This document shows positions 8,599 to 15,770 of a stretch of 39,247 nucleotides of DNA, one piece after another; positions within the stretch are counted from its first letter, which is position 1, and each line of letters begins with the position of its first letter. The position numbers and the translations under genes were made by a program. Origin of the DNA: Nanobdellota archaeon (lineage in GTDB: Archaea; Nanobdellota; Nanobdellia; Pacearchaeales; GW2011-AR1); assembly GCA_030647095.1 (NCBI GenBank), contig JAUSKH010000002.1:1-39247 (forward strand). The letters are read 5' to 3'. A model generated the notes under the pieces. The model did no database searches. It saw nothing but the letters and a program-made list of their open reading frames with translations, and was not told the DNA's origin.

Positions 8599-8841
8599 AT
8601 GAGACCAGGATTAGTCAAATTTCAAATTGGAAAAAATGGCGTAACACTAGGCGTAGTTGAATCACTCCAACTAGCGTTAAAAAATCATTCTCAAGTAAGA
8701 ATTTCCATATTAAAATCTGCTTGTAGAGATAGAGAAGGATTAGAAAAATTAGTCTTAGATCTCAAGGAAAAAATGCCAATAAAATGTTTTTATCGTATCA
8801 TTGGTTTCACTATAATCTTGAAGAAGCAAAGTAATAAGTAA
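8599..8841 (+). CDS. CRM-domain (YhbY-like) RNA-binding protein
   Basis: An 80-residue protein that is little more than a CRM domain. The GxxG loop is present as IGKNGVT (residues 10-16), followed by the helix VVESLQLALKNHSQVRISIL and the end IIGFTIILKK, matching YhbY-type proteins that bind pre-ribosomal RNA. It is slightly short at the N terminus compared with bacterial YhbY. It lies 1 bp after the NFACT-R gene and 32 bp before S19e, so a role in ribosome assembly is likely. Confidence 0.85.
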   Translation: MRPGLVKFQIGKNGVTLGVVESLQLALKNHSQVRISILKSACRDREGLEKLVLDLKEKMPIKCFYRIIGFTIILKKQSNK

Positions 8842-8873
8842 AGTTTATAAGGCATGTTTTTCACTTCATCTCT

Positions 8874-9287
8874 ATGGCTGATATTAGAACAATCGAGGCA
8901 GGGAAATACAATAATATTCTAGCTGAGGCAATAAAGAAATCAGCATTATTCGAAAAGCCTGAGTGGGTAGACTATGTTAAAACTTCAACTCATAAGGAAC
9001 GTCCAAACATAGATCCTGATTTCTGGTATAAACGTTCTGCAAGTATTCTAAGACAAGTATATATTAAAAATGTAGTTGGCGTGGAGCGCCTTAGAACAAG
9101 ATACGGAGGCAGAAAAAATAGGGGTTCAAAACCACCTGAATTTAGAAAAGGTGGAGGAAAAATAATTAGAACAATACTTCAGCAAGCAGAAGCAGCAGGA
9201 TTTGTAGAAAAAGTTAAAACAAAGAAGAAGGCAGGCAGACAACTAACAGCCAAGGGTAAAGACTTCCTAGAAGAAATTGTAAAATGA
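8874..9287 (+). CDS. rps19e: Ribosomal protein S19e
   Basis: A 137-residue small-subunit protein shared by archaea and eukaryotes. It has the family's winged-helix pattern, with WVDYVKTSTHKERP, DFWYKRSASILRQVY and GVERLRTRYGGRKNRG in order, ending in a helix with LTAKGKDFLEEI. Length is near normal. Its stop overlaps the L39e start by 4 bp, so the two are translationally coupled. A TATA-like TTTATAAGG before the ATG may start a new transcript. Confidence 0.97.
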   Translation: MADIRTIEAGKYNNILAEAIKKSALFEKPEWVDYVKTSTHKERPNIDPDFWYKRSASILRQVYIKNVVGVERLRTRYGGRKNRGSKPPEFRKGGGKIIRTILQQAEAAGFVEKVKTKKKAGRQLTAKGKDFLEEIVK

Positions 9288-9484
9288 CAAAGCATCATCA
9301 AAAGAAAATCAAATTAGGCGTAGAAGCCAGGCGTACAAAATGGGCGCCTATTTGGGTAGTTGTAAAGAAATACGGTCCTGGAAGAAAAGTTCATCCTTCC
9401 CAGATTACCAAAAGGCGTAGACACTGGAGACAAACTAAACTTAAAATTAAACCTCGAATAACACCTAAGAGGCATTTAGGTTAA
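9284..9484 (+). CDS. rpl39e: Ribosomal protein L39e
   Basis: A 66-residue, very basic protein. The core APIWVVVKKYGPGRKVHP and RRRHWRQTKLKI match L39e, a small protein that lines the peptide exit tunnel. The usual length is about 50; the extra residues include a tail ending RITPKRHLG after the normal end. It overlaps S19e by 4 bp and precedes L31e by 8 bp, the classic archaeal L39e-L31e order. Confidence 0.95.
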   Translation: MTKHHQKKIKLGVEARRTKWAPIWVVVKKYGPGRKVHPSQITKRRRHWRQTKLKIKPRITPKRHLG

Positions 9485-9492
9485 AAATCAAA

Positions 9493-10032
9493 ATGGCAGA
9501 AGAAAAAATTCAAACAATGGAAAGAGAATATATCATTCCACTTAGAAAAGAATGGCGCAAGGTTGCCAACTATAAGAGAACAGGAAGAGCAATTAAAGAA
9601 ATAAAAAAATATATCGCAAAACATATGAAAGTTCCTGATAGAGACACCTCAAAAATAAAAATAGATATATATCTTAATAACGAGATTTGGTTCAGAGGAA
9701 GAAGGAAACCACCTGCAAAAATCAAAGTCAGGGCAATAAAGGAAAAAGATATTATAAGAGTAGAGTTAGCAGAAATCCCAGAATATGTAAAGTTCAAGAA
9801 ACAAAAAGATGAAAAATTCCATAAGTCCGTAGAAGTCAAGCCTAAAGAAGAAAAGAAGACCGAAGAGAAGAAAGAAGATGAAGAAGTAAAGAAAAAGGCT
9901 GAGCAGGAAAAAGAACAGTCGGTTGCAGAACAGCACGCCTTAGAAGCAAAGCAAGAAGCACGAGCAGAGAAACATATTCCAAAACTCGACAAGAAGAAAA
10001 CTCAGCCAACAAGAATGTCTCTGAAGAAGTAG
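9493..10032 (+). CDS. rpl31e: Ribosomal protein L31e with long charged tail
   Basis: A 179-residue protein. Residues 1-105 are L31e: REYIIPLRKEWRKVANYKRT, RAIKEIKKYIAKHMKV and NNEIWFRGRRKPPAKIKVRA. L31e sits by the exit tunnel rim. The usual archaeal length is about 80-100; here about 75 more residues rich in Lys, Glu and Gln follow (KPKEEKKTEEKKEDEEVKKK), probably disordered or a single helix. In many archaea aIF6 comes next, but here the cluster stops and an ATPase gene follows. Confidence 0.95.
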   Translation: MAEEKIQTMEREYIIPLRKEWRKVANYKRTGRAIKEIKKYIAKHMKVPDRDTSKIKIDIYLNNEIWFRGRRKPPAKIKVRAIKEKDIIRVELAEIPEYVKFKKQKDEKFHKSVEVKPKEEKKTEEKKEDEEVKKKAEQEKEQSVAEQHALEAKQEARAEKHIPKLDKKKTQPTRMSLKK

Positions 10033-10049
10033 GTTTTTATTTATTAGTT

Positions 10050-10165
10050 AAACTTATCGTGGGGGGGTATTAATCCTTAGGACACCAAGAATTCTGGCAA
10101 TTGAATTCTTGGGTGCACTCAAGAACTGAGAGTTCTTGATGTTAAGTAATCGCGGGGACGTCAAA
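10050..10165 (+). other. Structured spacer with two strong hairpins
   Basis: Within the 195-bp gap after L31e lie two near-perfect hairpins: CACCAAGAATTC (10083-10094) with GAATTCTTGGGTG (10103-10115), and TCAAGAACT (10119-10127) with AGTTCTTGA (10131-10139) around a 3-nt loop. They are flanked by a G7 run (near 10062) and GCGGGGACG (near 10152), and by the near repeat GTTAAACTTA / GTCAAACTTA. It may be a terminator region or a small structured RNA. I recognise no known RNA family. Confidence 0.5.
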
Positions 10166-10227
10166 CTTAAATAACTATCTAAATCTATAATACAAATATT
10201 TATAAACTATCTTGTAATATGATTTGT

Positions 10228-11553
10228 ATGCTACAAGACATAAAAGAAAGAATAATATTACAAAAACGAGAAATTGAATCAAAACTCAAAGAGAGATATA
10301 TTGAAAGAAATCAGGACTTAAAATTAAATAATGATTTGATAAAAGTAATAGTTGGACCAAGAAGAGCTGGAAAATCCTTTTTTGCAATACATTTCTTAAA
10401 CAAACAAGGAAAATTTGGGTATGTTAATTTTGATGACGAAAAATTAGTTGAGGTAGAGAATTATGATGAGATAATCGCTGCGATAAACTCAGTTTATGAT
10501 AATCCTAAATTTATTCTTTTTGATGAAATTCAGAATCTTCCCAAATGGGAATTATTTGTTAATCGATTGCAAAGACAGGGACATAATTTGGTTATTACTG
10601 GAAGCAATTCAAATCTTTTGAGTAACGAATTAGCAACACACCTAACTGGAAGACATTTATTAACTAATATTTTTCCATTTTCCTTTAAAGAATATCTTAA
10701 ACTAGAAACCTCAAGATTTGTATCTGCGCAATCAAATCTTGATGGTGCTCAAGAACCACTAATTAAAAAGAATGTTCTTGACAATAAAGAATTAACAATT
10801 ACTGAAATAAAAGAAAAGATGTCTCAGTATCTGCTCAATGGAGGTTATCCAGAAATACTATCAAAAAAAATTGAATTAAAAGAATATTTGGGTACTTTAT
10901 TTAACTCAATAATCTATAAAGATATTGTAAAAAGATATAAAATAAGAAATCCAAGAGAAATTGAGGATTTGGTGATTTATTTTATTTCAAATATTGCGAA
11001 TGAATATTCTTATAACTCTTTAACAAAGGTTGGCAAAATTAAAAGTTCGCATACAACAGAAAAATATCTTAAATATTTAGAAGAATCATTTATTTTATTT
11101 AGTTTAAATAGGTTTTCCTATAAAGTTAAAGAGCAATTATCCTCAAATAAGAAAATTTATTGTATAGATAATGGATTTATTCAGGCAAAGGCATTTAGAC
11201 TAAGCCCAGATACGGGAAAGCTTTATGAAAATGTGGTTGCTTGTAAACTAAAAAAAGAGGAAGTTGATGGAAAATTAAAATTTTACTATTGGAAAAATCA
11301 ACAGCAGGAAGAAGTCGATTTTATTATAAAAGAAGGAATAAAAGTTAAGCAATTGATACAAGTTTGTTTTAATATAAATAATTTAGAAACCAAAAATAGA
11401 GAAATAAGAGCATTGATTAAGGCGGGAAAAGAGCTAAAGTGTAGTCATCTTTTGATAATAACCGAAGATACCGAAAGTAAAGAAAAAATGGAATGGTTTG
11501 GGGATAAAGCAACTATAAACTACATCCCCTTATGGAAATGGCTTTTAACATAA
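10228..11553 (+). CDS. AAA/DUF4143-type ATPase
   Basis: A protein of about 441 residues. The Walker A loop is GPRRAGKS, Walker B is FILFDEIQ, and the TGSN sensor follows; then NIFPFSFKEYLKLE, NGGYPEI and a C-terminal nuclease-like DUF4143 region with FYYWKNQQQEEVDFIIKEG. This family (AAA_14 plus DUF4143) is common, patchy and fast-spreading in archaea; its cell role is not settled. An ATG exists 9 bp upstream, but the TATA box ATTTATAAAC near 10198-10207 best fits a leaderless start here. It interrupts the place where aIF6 often follows L31e. AT-rich codon use fits transfer. Confidence 0.88.
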   Translation: MLQDIKERIILQKREIESKLKERYIERNQDLKLNNDLIKVIVGPRRAGKSFFAIHFLNKQGKFGYVNFDDEKLVEVENYDEIIAAINSVYDNPKFILFDEIQNLPKWELFVNRLQRQGHNLVITGSNSNLLSNELATHLTGRHLLTNIFPFSFKEYLKLETSRFVSAQSNLDGAQEPLIKKNVLDNKELTITEIKEKMSQYLLNGGYPEILSKKIELKEYLGTLFNSIIYKDIVKRYKIRNPREIEDLVIYFISNIANEYSYNSLTKVGKIKSSHTTEKYLKYLEESFILFSLNRFSYKVKEQLSSNKKIYCIDNGFIQAKAFRLSPDTGKLYENVVACKLKKEEVDGKLKFYYWKNQQQEEVDFIIKEGIKVKQLIQVCFNINNLETKNREIRALIKAGKELKCSHLLIITEDTESKEKMEWFGDKATINYIPLWKWLLT

Positions 11554-11589
11554 TCTTTAGATATCTCATAGAAGGATTAACTAGTCGCT

Positions 11590-11606
11590 TAGGGTGTCCA
11601 ACCCTA
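11590..11606 (+). terminator. Short hairpin after the ATPase gene
   Basis: TAGGGT and ACCCTA (11590-11595 and 11601-11606) pair around a 5-nt loop and are followed by TATTTTTATATATC. It could help end the ATPase transcript, but the T-rich stretch also acts as the TATA box for the AlkD-like gene. Confidence 0.35.
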
Positions 11607-11637
11607 TATTTTTATATATCTCTTTCTCCTTAATCAT

Positions 11638-12342
11638 ATGTTACCAATCCAAAAAGAATTACAATCCCTAACAAACCCAGAAAAAGCCATTATTCTCCAA
11701 CACTTCTTTAAAACAGGACATGGAGAATATGGCGAAGGGGATATCTTTCTAGGTATTCAAGTTCCGCATGTGAGAACAATTTCAAAAAAATATCTGAATC
11801 TATCTTATCAGGAAATTTCTATATTATTAAACTCAAAGATACATGAAGAAAGACTTGTTGCCCTTCTTATATTAATTGAAAAATTTAATAAATCAAGGAA
11901 AGATAATAAGGAGCGTAGAAGAATTTATGAATTTTATCTCTCGCAAAGAGCAGGCATAAACAATTGGGATCTTGTTGACCTAAGTGCAGATAAAATAGTC
12001 GGAGAATTTATCTTCAATGAAGATAAAAGTATACTCAGAGACTTAGCAAGATCAAAGAATCTCTGGGAACGCCGTATAGCCATAGTTTCAACATTTGCTT
12101 TTATAAGAAGGAAAAGATTCGGTGAAACTCTAGCAATATCTGAAATTTTGATTAACGATACTCATGATTTAATCCATAAAGCAGTTGGCTGGATGCTTAG
12201 AGAAGTAGGCAAGAGAGACCAAGAAATACTGGAAATTTTTCTAAAAACCCACTACAATTCTATGCCTAGAACAATGTTGCGCTACTCAATAGAAAAATTC
12301 CCTCAAGATAAAAGAAAAGCTTATTTGAAAGGTGAAATATGA
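11638..12342 (+). CDS. AlkD-like DNA alkylation repair protein
   Basis: A 234-residue HEAT-like repeat protein. The family pattern is clear: FFKTGHGEYGEGDIFLGI and VPHVRTISKKY at the start, then EERLVALLILIEKF, NNWDLVDLSADKIVG, NLWERRIAIVSTFAFIR and KAVGWMLREVGKRD. AlkD glycosylases remove N3- and N7-alkylpurines without flipping the base; the Trp and Asp of NNWDLVD match the known active-site region. Length is normal. It is preceded by its own TATA-like TTTTTATATATC. Confidence 0.9.
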   Translation: MLPIQKELQSLTNPEKAIILQHFFKTGHGEYGEGDIFLGIQVPHVRTISKKYLNLSYQEISILLNSKIHEERLVALLILIEKFNKSRKDNKERRRIYEFYLSQRAGINNWDLVDLSADKIVGEFIFNEDKSILRDLARSKNLWERRIAIVSTFAFIRRKRFGETLAISEILINDTHDLIHKAVGWMLREVGKRDQEILEIFLKTHYNSMPRTMLRYSIEKFPQDKRKAYLKGEI

Positions 12343-12416
12343 AACCACAAGATGTAACCTTTAATAAGTAATAACAATATAGAAAAGTTTAAATACACCT
12401 AAAATTTAAGAAAAAT

Positions 12417-13202
12417 ATGACATCAACACAATACGGGATAATTGAAGTAAAACAACCAGAGCATCCTCCTAGAAGTTTGCTTGTAGTTCCACATGAAAAC
12501 AACAATTTAATTGTAGGTTTTCCTGCTTTTGGTCCAGGTACTTATTCAGGTAATCAAAATTCTATGCAAAAATCATATTCTCATCCTCAAACTGGAGAAA
12601 GAATCTCTTTTACCCCAGCAACTACAGCCCAGTCTATTTCAGCAGCAGCATATGACTTTAAGAATCTAGCAAAACCTCAAATTTTTGACCCACAATGGCT
12701 GCAATTAGGATATATTTTAAGAACATCTGAAGGCGTTTTTGTAAATCTTCCAAAGGATAAACAAGGAAATGTAATAACAGACGAAGCTATTCTCAAATCC
12801 CATTTAAATGGAATTAAGCCAATTAGAATTGGCAAGAGTGATATTTACATTGCTTCAAATACAGAAAAGTTAAAAGATTTTGGCTTTGCACCCTATGAAA
12901 CTTTCCAAACAGGAATCCAGGACGGAAAAAAATTCGCAGAAGGCGGTTTAGCAAGAGTATTGGAACACACAGAAGAAAAAGCAAATGCTTTAGGAAAAAT
13001 AGCTTCCACTAAATTCTATCTAACAGGAGTTAATGTATGGGCTTTTGAGCAAACTAAAGAGCCTGTTTTAAGGGTTGCTAGTCTTGGCTCTGGCAGGGTC
13101 TCTGGTAGCGGCAGGTTGAGCGTTAATGGCAACGACTGGAGCAACGAGGGCTATGCTTTTGGGGTGTTAGATTCTGGCAAAGCCAGCGCAAAAAATTTGT
13201 AA
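12417..13202 (+). CDS. Target protein of the diversity-generating retroelement
   Basis: A 261-residue protein whose residues of about 219-250 are encoded by the variable repeat (VR). The VR-coded part reads VASLGSGRVSGSGRLSVNG followed by NDWSNEGYAFG, the layout of diversified C-terminal domains in other DGR targets (often C-type lectin-like folds). The template would encode mainly Asn where this protein has Gly, Ser, Asp, Val and Glu. About 13 residues follow the repeat. There is no signal peptide or membrane helix, so a cytoplasmic target or non-classical display is possible. A TATA-like GTTTAAATAC is 25 bp upstream. The rest of the protein I do not recognise. Confidence 0.9.
   Translation: MTSTQYGIIEVKQPEHPPRSLLVVPHENNNLIVGFPAFGPGTYSGNQNSMQKSYSHPQTGERISFTPATTAQSISAAAYDFKNLAKPQIFDPQWLQLGYILRTSEGVFVNLPKDKQGNVITDEAILKSHLNGIKPIRIGKSDIYIASNTEKLKDFGFAPYETFQTGIQDGKKFAEGGLARVLEHTEEKANALGKIASTKFYLTGVNVWAFEQTKEPVLRVASLGSGRVSGSGRLSVNGNDWSNEGYAFGVLDSGKASAKNL
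13073..13166 (+). repeat. DGR variable repeat (VR)
   Basis: A 94-bp copy of the template repeat at 13389-13482, offset exactly 316 bp with no gaps. They differ at 16 positions; 15 of these are A in the template, 14 changed to G and 1 to T. The remaining one is T to G in an Asn-to-Glu codon change. The identical 3' stretch GGCTATGCTTTTGG (13149-13162) would act as the initiation-of-mutagenic-homing sequence. Confidence 0.95.
13174..13186 (+). promoter_or_regulatory. Hairpin just after the VR
   Basis: CTGGC-AAA-GCCAG, a perfect 5-bp stem with a 3-base loop, starts 8 bp after the VR. In the Bordetella phage DGR a hairpin or cruciform at this place aids homing into the VR. The template repeat lacks it, which would keep homing one-way. 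It is shorter than the phage example. Confidence 0.55.
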
Positions 13203-13388
13203 AAAACTTTATTAATCCATTCTTTCTAATTACTATGTCTTAGTCAAGCGAATATTCGTCAAGGCTAGGGCCACATGCCTATTACTCATGCTCGAAAGAG
13301 TATCAAATGCAAACGCAACAGCAAGTAGTTATAAAAAACGAACCCTGAAGCGTTGGTGATTTATTGTAGGGTAAGAGGCTACATAGTT
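13203..13388 (+). other. DGR spacer between target gene and template repeat
   Basis: 186 bp with no convincing gene and no avd. It holds short inverted pairs, such as ACTCATGCTCGAAAGAGTAT around a CTCGAAAGAG hairpin near 13287-13306, and ACCCTG (13343-13348) facing TAGGGT (13366-13371). In studied DGRs the RNA flanking the template is structured and needed for cDNA priming, so this is probably the 5' part of the template RNA. Confidence 0.5.
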
Positions 13389-13482
13389 GGTTGCTAGTCT
13401 TAACTCTAACAGGAACTCTGATAGCAACAGGTTGAACGTTAATGGCAACAACTGGAACAACAATGGCTATGCTTTTGGAATG
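13389..13482 (+). repeat. DGR template repeat (TR)
   Basis: The invariant donor copy, just upstream of the reverse transcriptase. It is rich in AAC and AAT triplets in the frame that matches the target, reading ASLNSNRNSDSNRLNVNGNN and then WNNNGYAFG. The frame through it runs open into the reverse transcriptase, but translation of the enzyme most likely starts after it, at 13507. Confidence 0.95.
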
Positions 13483-13506
13483 GCTCTAGCACCTAAGACT
13501 TTATAC

Positions 13507-14589
13507 ATGAAAACATACAAAAATCTCTATGAAAAAATAATTTCATTTGATAATTTGGTTCTGGCTTGGAAAAAAGCACGTAAGGGAAAAACACAGAAGT
13601 TATATGTAGTCAAATTTGAAGAAAACCTTGAGAAAAACCTTCTTGACCTGCATTTTGATTTAAAGGAGCAAATATACAAACCGATACAACTAGAGACATT
13701 TATTTTACGTGATCCAAAAACAAGAAAAATATCAAAATCAGATTTTAGGGATAGAATTCTTCATCATGCAATTATTAATATTTTAGAACCAATCTTTGAC
13801 AAAACTTTCATTTACGATTCATGTGCAAATAGAAAAGGCAAGGGAAATTTATTCGCTCTAAAAAGATTTAATCAATTCAAAAGAAAAGTATCAAATAATG
13901 GAACTAAAGCACCCAATGTATTTAACGATTCAAATTATATAAAAGGATACTGCCTAAAAGCAGATATTAAACATTATTTTGAAAAGGTAGATCAGGAAAT
14001 TCTATTAAAACTAATAGAGAAAAGAATAAAAGATAAGAACATAATCTGGCTGATTAGTCTAGTAATAAAGAATAATACGAACTTTGAAACGAAGAGAGAG
14101 GGTAATAATTTAGGAAAGGGTATGCCTCTAGGAAACCTAACATCGCAATTCTTCGCAAATATTTATCTCAATGAATTAGACTATTTTATTAAACACGAGC
14201 TTAAAGCAAAATATTATATCCGTTATGTAGATGATTTTGTGATTTTACATAAATTAAAATCACAACTTGAAAATTGGAAGGAAAGGATCAACTCGTTTCT
14301 CAAAAAGCAACTCAAATTAGAAATACATCCTGAAAAATCGCGCATTATTGCTCTATCTCGAGGCTTAGATTTCGTAGGCTTCAGAAACTTTTATCACTTC
14401 AAACTTCCTAGAAAAAGAAATATTAAGAAAATGAGGCATAAAATAACTTCTTTTGCAAACAAGGAAATACAATATAGGGAATTAATGGAATCATTTAACG
14501 GTTGGCAAGCATATGCCAAGTGGGGAAATACATTTAAAATACGAAAGAGTATAATTAGAGAGATTTATAGAGTGAAATTCAACGAATAA
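13507..14589 (+). CDS. DGR reverse transcriptase
   Basis: A 360-residue enzyme that copies the template RNA into mutated cDNA. Motifs in order: RDRILHHAI (81-89), LKADIKHYFEKVDQ with the first catalytic Asp (150-163), GMPLGNLTSQFFANIYLNEL (205-224), and YVDD with the other two Asp (240-243), then LEIHPEKSR and GLDFVGF. LGNLTSQ in place of the QGxxxSP of group II intron and other enzymes marks the DGR clade. No maturase or endonuclease domain follows. The start used here is the first ATG after the template repeat; a longer frame begins upstream and includes it. It looks intact. Confidence 0.96.
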   Translation: MKTYKNLYEKIISFDNLVLAWKKARKGKTQKLYVVKFEENLEKNLLDLHFDLKEQIYKPIQLETFILRDPKTRKISKSDFRDRILHHAIINILEPIFDKTFIYDSCANRKGKGNLFALKRFNQFKRKVSNNGTKAPNVFNDSNYIKGYCLKADIKHYFEKVDQEILLKLIEKRIKDKNIIWLISLVIKNNTNFETKREGNNLGKGMPLGNLTSQFFANIYLNELDYFIKHELKAKYYIRYVDDFVILHKLKSQLENWKERINSFLKKQLKLEIHPEKSRIIALSRGLDFVGFRNFYHFKLPRKRNIKKMRHKITSFANKEIQYRELMESFNGWQAYAKWGNTFKIRKSIIREIYRVKFNE

Positions 14590-14601
14590 AGGAAAAACAA
14601 A

Positions 14602-14880
14602 ATGAGATTAGAACTATTTTCAATCCCAAATGATGCAAATGGAAATCTTATAAAAGACTTTCTTGTAAAAAATAATTTAACGTTTACAGAAATAATAACA
14701 GAAGATACTGAATTATTAAATAAGATTGCACAAACTAAACTATTAAATAAAATCTCTATATTAAGAGTTACATACTCTCATTCAATTCACGTTATGATTG
14801 GATACCAAGAAAATCAATTGAATCAATTAATTGAGCATATTAAAAAGTATAATCAAAATCACAATGAAACCCAACTTTAA
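14602..14880 (+). CDS. Glutaredoxin-like protein without active-site Cys
   Basis: A 92-residue protein. Its pattern follows glutaredoxin: LELFSIP at the first strand, KDFLVKNNLTFTEIITEDTE, then NKISILRVTYSHSIHVMIGY and QLNQLIEHI where glutaredoxins have the cis-Pro and GF segments. The CxxC position reads NDAN and there is no Cys at all, so it cannot act as a normal thiol enzyme. It starts 12 bp after the reverse transcriptase and its end overlaps truB, so it may share the DGR transcript. Whether it belongs to the DGR or to the truB group is open. Confidence 0.65.
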   Translation: MRLELFSIPNDANGNLIKDFLVKNNLTFTEIITEDTELLNKIAQTKLLNKISILRVTYSHSIHVMIGYQENQLNQLIEHIKKYNQNHNETQL

Positions 14881-15721
14881 ATCCCTCAAGGAGAAAAAAT
14901 CAACAAAAGAACTTCTAAACTTCAGCATCATAAACCTAGACAAACCATCAGGACCTACAAGCTTCGATGTCTCTCATTTTGTTAAAAAACTTACAGGAGT
15001 AAGTAAAACATCTCATTTAGGAACACTAGACCCACAAGTAAGTGGTGTACTTCCAATAACACTTGGAAGAGCCTGTCGCCTGGCAGATTATTTCATGCAC
15101 CACGATAAAGAATATATAGGAATTATGCGCATACATGAAAAAGTATCTGAAAAGAAACTAAAAGAAGAAATGAAGAAATTCTTAGGAAAAATATCACAAC
15201 TGCCTCCCCTAAGATCAAGGGTAAAAAGAGCTTTTAGAGAAAGAGAAATAAAGCTCTTTGAAATAATCGAAATAGACGGGAAAGACGTTTTATTTAAGGC
15301 AGATGTGGAGGCAGGAACTTACATAAGAAAGCTAATTAGCGACCTTGGAGAGAAAATAGGTGGTGCGCACATGCTTGAGTTAAGAAGAACACGAGCAAGC
15401 GTATTTCAAGAAGAAAACTCAATAAATTTATATGAACTAGAAAAAGTGTTCAAAGAATATAAAGAAGGCAATGATAAAGAATTAAGAAAAGTACTAATCC
15501 CAGCAGAACAGGCTTTATCAGAGGTTATACCAACTATCCAAGTAAAAGAATTAAGCATAAAACAATTACTCACAGGTAAACCTCTGATGAAAACCGATTT
15601 AATCTCACCATTACCCAGAGCAGAAAAGATAGCCCTTTTCTTCAAAGACAGATTAATAGAAGTTGCAAAAAAAGTTGAAGAAAAAGATATTATAGCAAGA
15701 CCTGAATTCGTCTATAACTAA
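14864..15721 (+). CDS. truB: tRNA/rRNA pseudouridine synthase, TruB/Cbf5 family
   Basis: A 285-residue enzyme that makes pseudouridine, in archaea mostly as the catalytic part of H/ACA guide RNPs. IINLDKPSGPTSFDV, SHLGTLDPQVSGVLPI with catalytic Asp (residue 56), AGTYIRKLISDLG and MLELRRTRASVF are all in place; a PUA-like end follows from about 225. Slightly shorter than typical Cbf5. The start chosen at 14864 gives MKPNFKSL and overlaps the upstream gene by 17 bp; an ATG 33 bp earlier would add residues of little conservation. TrmY follows. Confidence 0.94.
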   Translation: MKPNFKSLKEKKSTKELLNFSIINLDKPSGPTSFDVSHFVKKLTGVSKTSHLGTLDPQVSGVLPITLGRACRLADYFMHHDKEYIGIMRIHEKVSEKKLKEEMKKFLGKISQLPPLRSRVKRAFREREIKLFEIIEIDGKDVLFKADVEAGTYIRKLISDLGEKIGGAHMLELRRTRASVFQEENSINLYELEKVFKEYKEGNDKELRKVLIPAEQALSEVIPTIQVKELSIKQLLTGKPLMKTDLISPLPRAEKIALFFKDRLIEVAKKVEEKDIIARPEFVYN

Positions 15722-15770
15722 ATCTCGATATCAGCACAACCCTTAAAAGCAATTATTCACTCTTTAAAAC

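Noticed and set aside
9570-9992. Minus-strand frame opposite L31e
   Set aside because: It mirrors the Lys/Glu-rich tail as Ser/Phe-rich sequence and has no start signals.
10068-11606. Insertion sequence around the ATPase gene
   Set aside because: The flanking words are complementary but not arranged as terminal inverted repeats, there is no clear target duplication, and no transposase is present.
13387-13506. N-terminal extension of the reverse transcriptase that includes the template repeat
   Set aside because: The open frame comes from the template being in frame with the target. Known DGR reverse transcriptases start after the repeat, and MKTYKNLYEK at 13507 fits.
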